In this document: in pieces, positions 1-8,615 of the stretch | Numbering within the stretch: the first letter of the stretch is position 1 | Layout of the letters: the number at the start of each line of letters is the position of its first letter | NCBI GenBank assembly: GCA_013036105.1 | Contig: JAAXCX010000001.1 | Span: 186,001-250,000, forward strand | Direction: 5' to 3' | DNA length: 64,000 nt | From: Vulcanimicrobiota bacterium | Lineage (GTDB): Bacteria; Vulcanimicrobiota; Vulcanimicrobiia; Vulcanimicrobiales; Vulcanimicrobiaceae | Notes under the pieces: model-generated | What the model saw: the letters and a program-made list of their open reading frames with translations, nothing else | The model's database searches: none | What the model was told of the DNA's origin: nothing | Position numbers and translations under genes: made by a program

Positions 1-410
1 CCGCCGCCGCGCAAATAGATATTTCCCGGGACCGTTCCGTTGACCGGCGGACCGTCGGAAGCGACCGTCGTCTCGTAGGAAAAGCCGGTGCCCAGGATCT
101 TTAGCGCGGCGGAACCCACCAGCAGTTTAAAGTTCGAAGCCGGCATGAATTCCTGGTCGGCGTTTTGCGAGTAGATCGGTGTCCTGCGCACCGTATCGAT
201 TGCGACCAGCCCGACCTGCGCGCCGCGCAGCGTGGGCGCGGCCAGCAGTTTTTCGATCGTGCGATGCAGCGCCGCAATCTGCGCCGCTTTCCAAGGCGCG
301 CCGCCGGGCGCGGGCTTCGCCAGCGTCGCGACGGACGACATATCGGCCGCGCGCACGGGCATTGCACCGATGACGAGAACAAGGACCAACGTTGCCATCA
401 CTTTATTCAT
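1..410 (-). CDS. dacB: D-alanyl-D-alanine carboxypeptidase/endopeptidase (peptidase S13, PBP4 type), N-terminal part
   Basis: Partial gene: the 5' end is in the window and the protein runs off the left edge after about 136 residues. It begins with a signal peptide (MNKVMATLVLVLVIGAMPVRA) and then a region typical of S13 penicillin-binding proteins, including the line around PASNFKLLVGSAAL, whose S-N-F-K is the SxxK catalytic tetrad of the family. S13 enzymes act in the periplasm, trimming or cutting peptide cross-links of peptidoglycan. The ATG at 408-410 lies inside the last codons of lysA (ATGAATAA arrangement, 8-base overlap), so the two are translationally coupled. The C-terminal SxN and KTG motifs are outside the window. 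Confidence 0.88.
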   Translation of the reverse strand, partial: MNKVMATLVLVLVIGAMPVRAADMSSVATLAKPAPGGAPWKAAQIAALHRTIEKLLAAPTLRGAQVGLVAIDTVRRTPIYSQNADQEFMPASNFKLLVGSAALKILGTGFSYETTVASDGPPVNGTVPGNIYLRGG

Positions 411-1704
411 CACAGTCGCTCCGCAAGATGTCGTCGATGCTTTCGCGCTTCGCGATGAGCGTGTGTGTTCCGCCGCGCACGGCGACGACCGCCGGGCGCG
501 GGAAGCGATTGTAATTTCCCGCCATGCTGTACGTATATGCCCCGGTCGTGCACATCGCGATCAGATCGCCCTCGGCCAGGTTCGCCGGCAAGCGTGCGGT
601 GCCGAGCTCGTCGTTTTCACAGGAACGGCCGCACAGAACGGTTTCCTGCGGCGGCCCGCTTTCACGAGCGGCGTACGTATGATGGTACGCACCATAAAGC
701 GCGGGGCGTGGATTCTCATAGATGCCGCCGTCGACGATGACGAACGGCTTGCCCGATTCGCGTTTGGCCGACATGACGCGATAGATCGTCGTGCCGGCCT
801 GCGCGATGAGGGCGCGGCCGGGCTCGACGCCGATCTGGGGAAGCGGAATGTTCCAGCGCTTGGCGTCTTTTCGCGCAGCGTTTGCGATCTCGGCGAGCGT
901 CTTGTCGGCATCGAACGTGTCGGGCTCGTCGGGATGCATCGAAACGCCGAAACCGCCGCCCACGACGATGCGTTCGGTCACAAAGCCGGCGGCCGCGGCA
1001 AAAGCAGCTCGCTCCATGAGCGCATGCGTGTTTTCGGCGAACGCTTGCGTGTCGTAGATTTGCGAGCCGATGTGCGAGTGCAGGCCCTCAAAGTGTAAGC
1101 CCGGCGATTTCTTGAGCGTCTCCAGGGCGGCCGGCAGAGCGGCCGCATCGAAGCCGAACTTCGTGCGCGCGCCACCCGTGCGCACGAATTCGTGCGTGTG
1201 CGCTTCGATCCCGGAGTTGATGCGCAGCAGCACGGGGATCTTCGCGCCGCCGGAACGGCTTGCCAGGCGCCGCAGCTCTTCGAGGTTATCGACGATCACG
1301 CGCGCGACGCGCCCTTCGGCGGCTGCGTCAAGTTCCTCGGCGGTTTTTCCGCAGCCGTGAAAAGCGATCCGGTCCGGCGGAAACGCAGCGCGTTCCGCCG
1401 TGGCGAGTTCTCCGAGCGAACAGACGTCCAGGTGCAGAGGCGTATGTTTTAAGTGACGGGCGAGCGCGACGAGCAGCAGCGCTTTGCCGGCATAGGCAAT
1501 GTCGATCGCGTGCGGAGCGCACGCCTGCAAGAAATGTGCGATCGCCGCATCGAAGACGTCGTAATCGATGACAAGTGCCGGCGTGCCGTACGCCGTGGCA
1601 AGTTCTTCCGCGGAAACGCCGCCGGCGAACAGCTCGCCGTCGCGCCGCTCATGTCCCGGAGCAAGGCCGCCGCGCCAGCGGACGGGCGCAGAGTTGCCGA
1701 TCAT
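403..1704 (-). CDS. lysA: diaminopimelate decarboxylase
   Basis: 433 residues, normal for the family. It converts meso-diaminopimelate to L-lysine, the last step of lysine synthesis. The PLP lysine is in YAGKALL (about residue 74). HSHIGSQI, GGGFG and EPGRALIAQAG are the conserved barrel and phosphate-binding motifs, and CGRSCENDELG carries the active-site cysteine of the C-terminal domain. The C-terminal GAYTYSMAGNYN block is also standard for the fold-III decarboxylases. It sits directly upstream of, and overlaps, dacB, so lysine/diaminopimelate supply and peptidoglycan trimming share an operon. The start at 1704 faces the divergent amidase gene across about 60 bases. Confidence 0.95.
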   Translation of the reverse strand: MIGNSAPVRWRGGLAPGHERRDGELFAGGVSAEELATAYGTPALVIDYDVFDAAIAHFLQACAPHAIDIAYAGKALLLVALARHLKHTPLHLDVCSLGELATAERAAFPPDRIAFHGCGKTAEELDAAAEGRVARVIVDNLEELRRLASRSGGAKIPVLLRINSGIEAHTHEFVRTGGARTKFGFDAAALPAALETLKKSPGLHFEGLHSHIGSQIYDTQAFAENTHALMERAAFAAAAGFVTERIVVGGGFGVSMHPDEPDTFDADKTLAEIANAARKDAKRWNIPLPQIGVEPGRALIAQAGTTIYRVMSAKRESGKPFVIVDGGIYENPRPALYGAYHHTYAARESGPPQETVLCGRSCENDELGTARLPANLAEGDLIAMCTTGAYTYSMAGNYNRFPRPAVVAVRGGTHTLIAKRESIDDILRSDCDE

Positions 1705-1763
1705 TGCAACTCTTGGTTTAGCGAAGAACGCATTTTGTCATCCTGTAGTGCACCGGCGCGCGC

Positions 1764-2345
1764 GTGTCGAACGACGACGTCGTGGAGTATCCGTCCTGGA
1801 AGCTGACGCAGTGGGCGCCCGATTTGCCCGATGGCCGCATCGACAACATTTACATCCATTGGTCCGCGCACGACTACCGGTCGGTTTTTCCGGCCTACCA
1901 TTTTTGCGTGGCGCTGGACGATGACGGCGAGATCATCGTCGTCAACACCCACGACGTTCGCGAAAACATGCGCAGTGTGTACGATGCACCCGCGGAGCCA
2001 TACGCAGCCCACACGCGCAAGCGGAATTCGTTTGCGCTCGGAATTTCGGTCATGGGCATGCAAGGCTCCAGGCCCGATGACTTCGGCCCGTATCCGCTCA
2101 CGCCGGAGCTGATCGACGCTTTGTGCTTGGTGGCGGCGAAACTCGCGGCCCGCTACCGCGTTCCGGTCGACGCTGACCACATCATGACGCATGCGGAAGC
2201 CGCATTGCGCGACGGCTATTTTGGAACGCAACCCGAGCAGCGCTGGGATATCGCGCGCTTACGGCCGGATCCGCGCCCGCTGGTGCCGCAAGATGCGCTC
2301 GATGCGGGCGAGGAGTTGCGCGCGCGAATCCGCCGTTTCAGCTAG
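1764..2345 (+). CDS. N-acetylmuramoyl-L-alanine amidase-like protein (amidase_2/PGRP fold)
   Basis: 193 residues starting at GTG. The segment IYIHWSAHDY...YHFCVALDDDGEI, the block ending in HTRKRNSFALGISVMGM, and the later MTHAEAALRDGYFG match the amidase_2/peptidoglycan-recognition fold, with His at the usual zinc-ligand positions. Such proteins cleave the bond between muramic acid and the stem peptide. No signal peptide is visible, so export, a cytoplasmic recycling role or phage/tailocin origin cannot be told apart. It is divergent from lysA and overlaps the end of the convergent manA by 8 bases. The fold is fairly sure, the exact substrate is not. Confidence 0.75.
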   Translation: MSNDDVVEYPSWKLTQWAPDLPDGRIDNIYIHWSAHDYRSVFPAYHFCVALDDDGEIIVVNTHDVRENMRSVYDAPAEPYAAHTRKRNSFALGISVMGMQGSRPDDFGPYPLTPELIDALCLVAAKLAARYRVPVDADHIMTHAEAALRDGYFGTQPEQRWDIARLRPDPRPLVPQDALDAGEELRARIRRFS

Positions 2346-3405
2346 CGGCGAACTGCGCGAGAAACTGCTCGATGACCGGCTGCGCGACGCCCGCGTCGTG
2401 CAGGCGCTGCTTCATGGTTTCTGCCGACGCGGGCGGCGTGACCAACAGGAAAGGCGACGCGGTTGTGTTGCCGGAGATGCGCACGGCCTGCGCGGCGGCC
2501 GGAATGAGCGCTGTTTGGTAACGGTGCAAGTGCGCGCTCCCGTCATCGCAGGCGAGCTCGAGTTCGTCTTCGAGCGTCATGACGATGAGCGGACGGTCGT
2601 GCGTTCCCATTGAGGCCGGCGTTTCGGTCGCGGTGACGCGCTCCACGATGAAGTGCGAATCGGCGATCAGCGCCGTCCGCGCAAAGCCCTCGTAGGCGTA
2701 GGCGAGCTCGGAAAGCGCACCTGACGTTCCGGCCTTATAGTTCAAGACGTCGCCCGCTTTTTGCACGTGCAGCTCGCGCGGCTTGCCGTCGGGTCCGACG
2801 CGGTTCCAGTCGAAGATGCGGTAGGTCAAATCGCTGGCCTGCTGCGTCTCGAAGATGACGATGCCCGCTCCGATTGCGTGCAGCGTTCCGGCGGGGATAT
2901 AAAACGCATCGCCCGCTTCGATTGGTACGCGGCGCAAAATGTCTCCGAGCGATCCGTCGGCGACGCGCTGCTCGTACTCTTCACGCGTCGTGTCGCGTGT
3001 CCAGCCCATCACGAGCTCCGCGCCCGGTTTGGCTTGCAAGACATACCAGCATTCGGTCTTGCCGTTGGGTTGATGTTCGACGCGCTGCGCGTAGGCGTCG
3101 TCGGGATGCACCTGCACCGAAAGTGAATCGCAGGCGTCGATGATCTTCGTAAGGATAGGAAAAATGCGTGACGGATCGATCGAAGCCAGCAGTTTAGGGC
3201 CGAGTGATGCGCGCAACTGCGCGACAGTTTGCCCCGCGAGCGGCCCGTTCGTCACGGGATTTTCATCCCAGCACTCCCAGCTCTCGCCGATTTTCGCGGT
3301 CGGATCGCCGTCTTTGCCGAACTCCTTGACCAAATCGCTGCCGCCCCAAATCGCCGGCGCGAGTTTGGGCTGGAGAACGTACGGATAGAGCGAACCTTCA
3401 GACAC
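2338..3405 (-). CDS. manA: mannose-6-phosphate isomerase, class I type
   Basis: 355 residues starting at GTG. It interconverts fructose-6-phosphate and mannose-6-phosphate. The cupin core is visible: SLSVQVHPDDAYAQ and GKTECWYVLQAKPGAELVMGW carry zinc-binding Gln/His/Glu residues, and PAGTLHAIGAGIVIFETQQASDLTYRIFDW is the second conserved block. The N-terminus (LAPAIWGGSDLVKEFG) is typical of the short Firmicutes-like form. Its GTG lies 8 bases inside the end of the PabB-PabC gene, so it is the distal gene of that operon. It supplies mannose phosphate that the phosphomannomutase near 60 kb could use. Confidence 0.92.
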   Translation of the reverse strand: MSEGSLYPYVLQPKLAPAIWGGSDLVKEFGKDGDPTAKIGESWECWDENPVTNGPLAGQTVAQLRASLGPKLLASIDPSRIFPILTKIIDACDSLSVQVHPDDAYAQRVEHQPNGKTECWYVLQAKPGAELVMGWTRDTTREEYEQRVADGSLGDILRRVPIEAGDAFYIPAGTLHAIGAGIVIFETQQASDLTYRIFDWNRVGPDGKPRELHVQKAGDVLNYKAGTSGALSELAYAYEGFARTALIADSHFIVERVTATETPASMGTHDRPLIVMTLEDELELACDDGSAHLHRYQTALIPAAAQAVRISGNTTASPFLLVTPPASAETMKQRLHDAGVAQPVIEQFLAQFAAS

Positions 3406-4984
3406 GATTGCGATCGCTTACCAGCTCGGCTTTCAGTAATCCGCGCGCCGAGTTTCCCACGAATACCTCGTCTGCAGAACGTAAGTCGTTTTCATACATC
3501 ACCCGTTCGACGGCATCGCCGTGCGAAACCATAGCGTGGCGAAGGACGCCGGGCAGAACGCCGCTGCCCAGCGGCGGCGTATACAGCGTTCCGCCGATCC
3601 GGACGAAGAGATTGGTCCGCGATCCTTCGGTCAACTCGTCGCGTTCGTTTTGCAGCAGCGCATCGAAACATCCCGAGCGCTGCGCGCACTCAGCGGCCGC
3701 GTCGTGAGCGGGGCGCCAAGACGTCTTGTACTTGAGCATCGCATCGCCGGACCAGACTCGTTCGTCCGAAACGCGGATCGCGATCCGGTCCGGGCGCTCC
3801 CGCAGTGGCTCGGTCGCGACCTCCGCCGTTCCGTCAAGCAGCAGACGGATTCGAACCAGCGTAGGCAGTCCGCGCGCATTGATCTCTTCCAATTTGCGGC
3901 GCAGCTCCGTCTCGTCGAACGTGATCGCGAAATGTTCTGCTGTTGCGCGCAAGCGTTCGAGATGCGCGCTGACGTCGCTCGGGCGCGGTCCGCACCGCAA
4001 CGTTTCCACACACGCAAAAGTCTCTAGAGCAGGTTTGAGGAAAGCGGTTTTGAGCGCCACCTCGTTCCATTCTTCCGCGGCTTGCGAATCGCTGACGATT
4101 CCTCCGCCGGCATCCAAACGGCCCGCGCCCTGCGCGCGATCGATCTGCAGCGTGCGGATCGCGACGTTCCACCACCCGCGTCGTTCCGGCGTCAGATAAC
4201 CGATGCTTCCGGTGTACACTTCACGGGTTTGCGGTTCGAAGCGCGCAATGTGCGCCATCGCCGCGCGTTTGGGCGCACCGGTGACGCTGCCGCACGGAAA
4301 AGTCGCGCGGAATATCTCGCTCAGACTCCGCTCGGGCGCAAGCGTTCCTGAAATCGTGGACGTCATCGTCGCAAACGTCGGGTAGCGCTCGACCGAAAAG
4401 AGTTCGTCAACGCTCACGTCCGCGCAGATCTTATGCAAGTCGTTGCGCAGCAGATCCACGATCATCACGTGCTCCGCGCGATTCTTGGCGTTTTCCAACT
4501 CGGCGGCCGCTGCCGGGGGCGCCGTCCCTTTCATCGGTTTGGTGACCAGGCGGGCGCCGTCAAATTGTAAGAAGAGCTCCGGCGAAAACGAAAGCAGGGC
4601 GCGATCGCCGTCTTCCACGTAGGCGCAGTAGCGAGCTTCGCTTTGCTTTGCCAGCAGACAGTATGCATCGAACGGCTCGCCCGAAAACGAGAAGTCGAAG
4701 GGCAGCGTATAGTTCACTTGATAGACTTCACCGTCGCGTATGGCCGATCGAATCGCGCCGATGGCTTCGTCGTACTCGCTTCGTGCAATGCGCGGCACGG
4801 GCGGCGTCATGCGAAATTCGCGTGACCCCGAGTCGAGATCGATCGTCTTGGGCGCATCGTAAACGCCCAGGCTGGTTGCGCCCAGTTCGTAAGAAAGGAA
4901 CCCGGCGATGTAGTAGCCTGCTGAAAGTGCCGCACCGGCGGCGTCGAGCGCGTTCCATGCTTCGTCCGGCGAAGCGGCTCTCAA
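3398..4984 (-). CDS. pabB: aminodeoxychorismate synthase component I fused to aminodeoxychorismate lyase (PabB-PabC)
   Basis: 528 residues from a TTG. Residues up to about 335 are a chorismate-binding domain: KPMKGTAPP, NRAEHVMIVDLLRNDL, the PCGSVTGAPKRAAM block and DAGGGIVSDSQAAEEWNE are the anthranilate synthase I/PabB signatures. From about residue 345 the chain becomes a PLP class IV aminotransferase-fold lyase. Together they make p-aminobenzoate for folate. Homology clearly begins before the TTG: the frame upstream to 5032 reads PALLFDSPIHV, which matches the usual PabB N-terminus, but it contains no ATG, GTG or TTG. The true start may be the ATA at 5032-5030 (overlapping the stop of the upstream gene) or a CTG. 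manA overlaps its end. Confidence 0.9.
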   Translation of the reverse strand: MRAASPDEAWNALDAAGAALSAGYYIAGFLSYELGATSLGVYDAPKTIDLDSGSREFRMTPPVPRIARSEYDEAIGAIRSAIRDGEVYQVNYTLPFDFSFSGEPFDAYCLLAKQSEARYCAYVEDGDRALLSFSPELFLQFDGARLVTKPMKGTAPPAAAAELENAKNRAEHVMIVDLLRNDLHKICADVSVDELFSVERYPTFATMTSTISGTLAPERSLSEIFRATFPCGSVTGAPKRAAMAHIARFEPQTREVYTGSIGYLTPERRGWWNVAIRTLQIDRAQGAGRLDAGGGIVSDSQAAEEWNEVALKTAFLKPALETFACVETLRCGPRPSDVSAHLERLRATAEHFAITFDETELRRKLEEINARGLPTLVRIRLLLDGTAEVATEPLRERPDRIAIRVSDERVWSGDAMLKYKTSWRPAHDAAAECAQRSGCFDALLQNERDELTEGSRTNLFVRIGGTLYTPPLGSGVLPGVLRHAMVSHGDAVERVMYENDLRSADEVFVGNSARGLLKAELVSDRNRV

Positions 4985-5028
4985 GACGTGAATTGGTGAA
5001 TCGAAGAGCAGCGCCGGCCCCGACCCGG

Positions 5029-5664
5029 CTATGACGCGCAGATTTCCCCGCGTTCCACGATCGACTTGAAGCGCTGCAAATCTTCGGCGATTTGCTTTTG
5101 CGGTTCTTCACCCAAGAGTTTTGCAATCGACGCCCCGAATCGCGCGAGCGGTACGTATTCAAGAACGACGCGCACGTCGGTGACGCTCCCGCGCTGATCG
5201 AAGTGGACCGATCCGGCGTGATTGATCGCCGAACCGGGCAGCGAACGCCAGCCGATGAGTTCGTCCGGCACATCGTTGATGATCTCGGCTTCCCACGAAA
5301 GGAGCTTTCCGGCCGGCGCGTGGACGCGCCAGCGAGATCGCGTCGGCGTCAGCACGGTGACGTCGTCCAGGTGATGCATGAATTGCGGCAGCGTCTCCAG
5401 ACGACGCCAAAACGCGTAGAGCCCGGCGGCGGGCATCTCGATCGCGATCGTCTCCTCGACGCGCACGCCCGTGCCGTAAGGAACGCTCGCATTGCGATTG
5501 TGAGTTTGGCCGTCCGGCACCGACGCGATTCCGAGGGCGGCGTAGATCGTGCAGTAACCGGTGGCGGCGCGGTAGAGCAGGTGAGCCGCGGCAGCGCCCA
5601 TCAGCATTCCGGCCCCGAGCGAGAGCCACCGTTCGGAAGGGGCAACGTTGCGCCGGTTGTGCAT
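5029..5664 (-). CDS. membrane-anchored SRPBCC (polyketide cyclase/START-like) protein
   Basis: 211 residues from the ATG at 5664, chosen because an AGGAGAG ribosome site sits 6-8 bases upstream; an earlier in-frame start at 5709 has none. The N-terminal 60 residues carry glycine/alanine-rich hydrophobic segments (LSLGAGMLMGAAAAHLLYRAA) like the YgaP/DUF2892 membrane domain. From about residue 70 the chain is a SRPBCC ligand-binding fold (VEETIAIEMPAAGLYAFWRRLETLPQFM is cut here into two recognisable parts: IAIEMPA..LYAFWRRLETLPQFM). Proteins of this layout are common in soil bacteria and have no settled function. It lies between the folate genes; its stop overlaps the probable start of pabB. 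Confidence 0.82.
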   Translation of the reverse strand: MHNRRNVAPSERWLSLGAGMLMGAAAAHLLYRAATGYCTIYAALGIASVPDGQTHNRNASVPYGTGVRVEETIAIEMPAAGLYAFWRRLETLPQFMHHLDDVTVLTPTRSRWRVHAPAGKLLSWEAEIINDVPDELIGWRSLPGSAINHAGSVHFDQRGSVTDVRVVLEYVPLARFGASIAKLLGEEPQKQIAEDLQRFKSIVERGEICAS

Positions 5665-5697
5665 GCGATTACTCTCCTCGTCCCTAAGTACTGCTGC

Positions 5698-7107
5698 GTG
5701 CGCGTCCACGTCGGCATCGGCTCGAACCTCGGCGACCGGCAGGCCAACATTCTGGCAGCTCTGCAGCGGCTTCGCCGCAGAAGCCGCGTCGTGGCGGTTT
5801 CGTCATTTTTTGAAAGCGCCCCCGCGGAAGGCGCCGAGGGCCCGCCGTTTTTGAACGTAGCGGCCGAACTGGAGACCGAACTCGATCGCGATAGTTTTCA
5901 GGAATTGGCGCGCGGCGTCGAAGTTGCGGTGGGACGTCCGGGCAAACGGCACCTGGCCGCCCGGGCGATCGATATCGACCTGTTGGCGGCCGGCGACGAT
6001 TACGTGCATCCAGCGCTCGCGCAGCGTCCCTACAATCTGGTGCCGCTTGCCGAAATCGCGCCGCAGTTCGCGCAGCTCGCGGCGTCCCTGAAATCGAACG
6101 GCATACACCCGCGCGCTCGCTCGCTGCACTTCGATGCGAACCGCCAGGAAGAAACGCCCGACGTGAAGCTCTCGCTCGATCGCGTCGGCGTCTCACGCGT
6201 GCGCCGGATCGTGCGGCTGAACGTGGCGGGCCGCGAACAAGTTTTCAACGGCGAGTTCACAATGGTCGCCGACCTTGCGACGGATAAAGCCGGCGTACAT
6301 ATGTCGCGGTTTCACGAAATTTTGGAAGAAGCGGCGCTTGAAGTGCTCGCGCGGGCCGATGCGCCGGCGCGCATGGAGAGTTTGGTCGAGGCGATCGCGC
6401 GGGAGATCGTGCGGACGCAACGCGCCGTGCGCGCCGACGTGCGGCTGCGCGCCGACTTTGCGCTCGAACGGTGGACGCCGGTGAGCGGAAAGCGCGGCGA
6501 GGAAACGTACACGCTGACGGGCATCGCGCACGCCGACGCCGCCGGCGTTCGCCGCGCGATCGGGATCGAAGCCGAGGGCATGACGGCGTGCCCGTGCGCG
6601 CAGGCCATGGTCCGCGAGCAAAGCTTTTCCGATCTGCGCGAAGCCGGCTTTTCCGAAAACGACGCGCGGCGCGCGCTCGAAGCGCTTCCCGTTGCCACGC
6701 ATAACCAGCGCGGGCGCGGCAGCGTCCTCATCGGCGCGCTTTCGCAAGAGATGCCCACGGTGGAAGATCTGGTTGAGATCGTCGAGAGCGCGATGTCGAG
6801 CGAAACGTACGATCTGCTCAAACGGCCGGACGAGTTTTTCGTGGTGAACAAGGCGCATCACAATCCGAAGTTCGTCGAAGACGTCGTGCGCGGGATTTTG
6901 GCGGGAGCGCTCGAGATGTATGAGGATTTTCCGGACGGGACGTTCATCAGCGCCTCTCAAGTCAACTACGAATCGATTCACAAGCACGACGCGTTTGCCG
7001 AGGCGTTCGGCACCTTTGGCGAACTTCGCGGTGAGCTGCGCGGCGGCACATACGCCGGCCGCAAGACGGACCTAACGGCTTGGCTCTCGACACGGCCCTC
7101 GTCTTAA
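5698..7107 (+). CDS. folK-folE2: fused 2-amino-4-hydroxy-6-hydroxymethyldihydropteridine pyrophosphokinase / GTP cyclohydrolase FolE2-MptA type
   Basis: 469 residues from GTG 5698. Residues 1-150 are FolK: GIGSNLGDRQANI, FFESAPAEG..PPFLNVA, ARAIDIDLLAAG and PYNLVPLAEIAP follow the family in order. From about residue 160 the chain is the FolE2/MptA family of type IB GTP cyclohydrolases: SLDRVGVSRVRRIV, KAGVHMSRFHEIL, and GMTACPCAQ with the metal-binding Cys near residues 298-300, then THNQRGRG and RPDEFFVV..AHHNPKFVED. The first enzyme opens GTP to start the pterin, the second activates the later pterin alcohol, so both are folate steps. No stop or frameshift separates the halves. It is divergent from the SRPBCC/pabBC operon. 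The fused layout is unusual. Confidence 0.93.
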   Translation: MRVHVGIGSNLGDRQANILAALQRLRRRSRVVAVSSFFESAPAEGAEGPPFLNVAAELETELDRDSFQELARGVEVAVGRPGKRHLAARAIDIDLLAAGDDYVHPALAQRPYNLVPLAEIAPQFAQLAASLKSNGIHPRARSLHFDANRQEETPDVKLSLDRVGVSRVRRIVRLNVAGREQVFNGEFTMVADLATDKAGVHMSRFHEILEEAALEVLARADAPARMESLVEAIAREIVRTQRAVRADVRLRADFALERWTPVSGKRGEETYTLTGIAHADAAGVRRAIGIEAEGMTACPCAQAMVREQSFSDLREAGFSENDARRALEALPVATHNQRGRGSVLIGALSQEMPTVEDLVEIVESAMSSETYDLLKRPDEFFVVNKAHHNPKFVEDVVRGILAGALEMYEDFPDGTFISASQVNYESIHKHDAFAEAFGTFGELRGELRGGTYAGRKTDLTAWLSTRPSS

Positions 7108-8615
7108 AAAACGCGCGCGTCTACCGTTACGATCCGCGCGCGCGCGCCTATTCCCGCCATGATGGTCTCGTTTTGGAAGGCGGGCGGATCGCGTCCTTGG
7201 ATCCGTCCGATGCCGGGGCCGGAGTCGCGTCGATCGATCTAGGCGGCGCGACGATCTTGCCGGCCTTTGCGGACTGCCACGTTCACCTCACGGACACGGG
7301 GTATTTCACGGGCGCGCGCAATTTCGCCGCCGTGCGATCGTATGAAGAATTCGCTGCCGCGGTGCGCGGGTTGCCGCGCGAGAGTTTCGTACTGGCGGGC
7401 CAGTACGACGAAAGCGCGTGGCGCGACGGCCGCACCGCCGATGCAGCGCCGCTTGCCGCTGAGTTTGCCGATAGCTTTGCGATGCTGGTCCGCATCGACG
7501 GACATTCGTGCATCGTGAACCGAAAAACGTTTGCGTGGCTGAACCTGCCCGCGGAAACGACCGGCATTGAAAAAAACGCCGCGGGAGAACCGAGCGGCAA
7601 GCTCTTCCTCGAAGCGAACTGGCGCGCGCAGTCGGCATTTATGGCGGTGCTGCCGCACGGTGCCAAGCGAGCCGCCGAGGCGCGCGCCGTCGAAGTCGCG
7701 TTGTCGCGTGGATGTTTGCATTTGCATGCGCAGTTCGTCGGCTTCGCGCGCGATGAGTATGCGGCCGAAATTGCGGCGCTGCGCGATCTGCCCGAAGCCA
7801 AGTGGTATCCGAAGGTTTGCGAGCCAGACCCGCAGCTGGCGAAAGAACTCGGGTTGCCTTTTATCGGCGGAGACGTGTTCTTGGACGGTTCGATCGGCAG
7901 CTGCACCGCCGCGGTAAGCGAACCGTTTCTTTCCGGTGGCAAGGGCGGGAGCGGCGATTTGCGCTTCAACGACGCGCAGGTTTACGACTATTTTTCCGCG
8001 GCCGAAACGCTCGGCATTTCGGCCGGCGTGCATGCGATCGGCGATCGCGCGATCGAGCAGGCCGTCGCGGCTTGGGAGCGTGTCTTGAACGGCAAGCCGA
8101 GTGCGAACGGCTGCCGGCATTTCATCGAACACTTCGAGATCGCGCGCGACGAGCAGATCGAACGCTGCGCGCGGCTGGGTATCTACCTTTCGATGCAGCC
8201 GCAGTTCGATTTGCTGTGGGGCGGTTCGGGCGGAATGTACGAGCAGCGTTTAGGAACGCAGCGCATGCGGTCGATGAACGCCCTCGGCCGCATCGAGCAG
8301 GCCGGCGGCGTGCTTTGCGGCGGTGACGACAGCCCGGTCTGTGAATTAGATCCTTTGCAAGGTATGCAAGCGGCGATCTCACACCACGAGGCCGGCGAGC
8401 GCCTCTCCCCGGAATCTGCGCTGACGATGTATACGTTTAATGCTGCGCGGCTGGGACACGCAGAAGAGCGGACGGGTTTACTCGCCGAAGGGTATGCGGC
8501 GGATCTCGTCATGCTCGATAAGGATCCGCTCGGCGGCGCGGCGTTTACGGACTGCCGCGTTTTGTCCACTTGGTGCGACGGAGAAATCGTTTATGCAGAA
8601 GATCGAACGCTCTAA
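7080..8615 (+). CDS. amidohydrolase family protein (YtcJ-like, PF07969 type)
   Basis: 511 residues from a TTG that lies 28 bases inside the end of the folK-folE2 gene. The metal-binding motifs of the amidohydrolase superfamily are present: DCHVHL early (HxH), a conserved HAIGDRAIEQA, and GGDDSPV with the late aspartate. The C-terminal GYAADLVMLDKDPL strand is typical of the small composite beta domain. Members hydrolyse C-N bonds of unknown substrates; YtcJ relatives are broadly annotated as putative metal-dependent hydrolases. No signal peptide, so cytoplasmic. It is likely co-transcribed with folK-folE2 and overlaps the following exported hydrolase, but no substrate can be named. Confidence 0.85.
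   Translation: MALDTALVLKNARVYRYDPRARAYSRHDGLVLEGGRIASLDPSDAGAGVASIDLGGATILPAFADCHVHLTDTGYFTGARNFAAVRSYEEFAAAVRGLPRESFVLAGQYDESAWRDGRTADAAPLAAEFADSFAMLVRIDGHSCIVNRKTFAWLNLPAETTGIEKNAAGEPSGKLFLEANWRAQSAFMAVLPHGAKRAAEARAVEVALSRGCLHLHAQFVGFARDEYAAEIAALRDLPEAKWYPKVCEPDPQLAKELGLPFIGGDVFLDGSIGSCTAAVSEPFLSGGKGGSGDLRFNDAQVYDYFSAAETLGISAGVHAIGDRAIEQAVAAWERVLNGKPSANGCRHFIEHFEIARDEQIERCARLGIYLSMQPQFDLLWGGSGGMYEQRLGTQRMRSMNALGRIEQAGGVLCGGDDSPVCELDPLQGMQAAISHHEAGERLSPESALTMYTFNAARLGHAEERTGLLAEGYAADLVMLDKDPLGGAAFTDCRVLSTWCDGEIVYAEDRTL

Noticed and set aside
1734-1746. TTGTCATCCTG, as another copy of the CHPELVEG repeat
   Set aside because: Only about 11 bases match and the neighbouring core is missing; chance cannot be excluded.
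5092-5697. Upstream extension of folK-folE2
   Set aside because: The first 200 codons of that frame are antisense to the SRPBCC gene; FolK homology begins at VRVHVGIGSNLGD.
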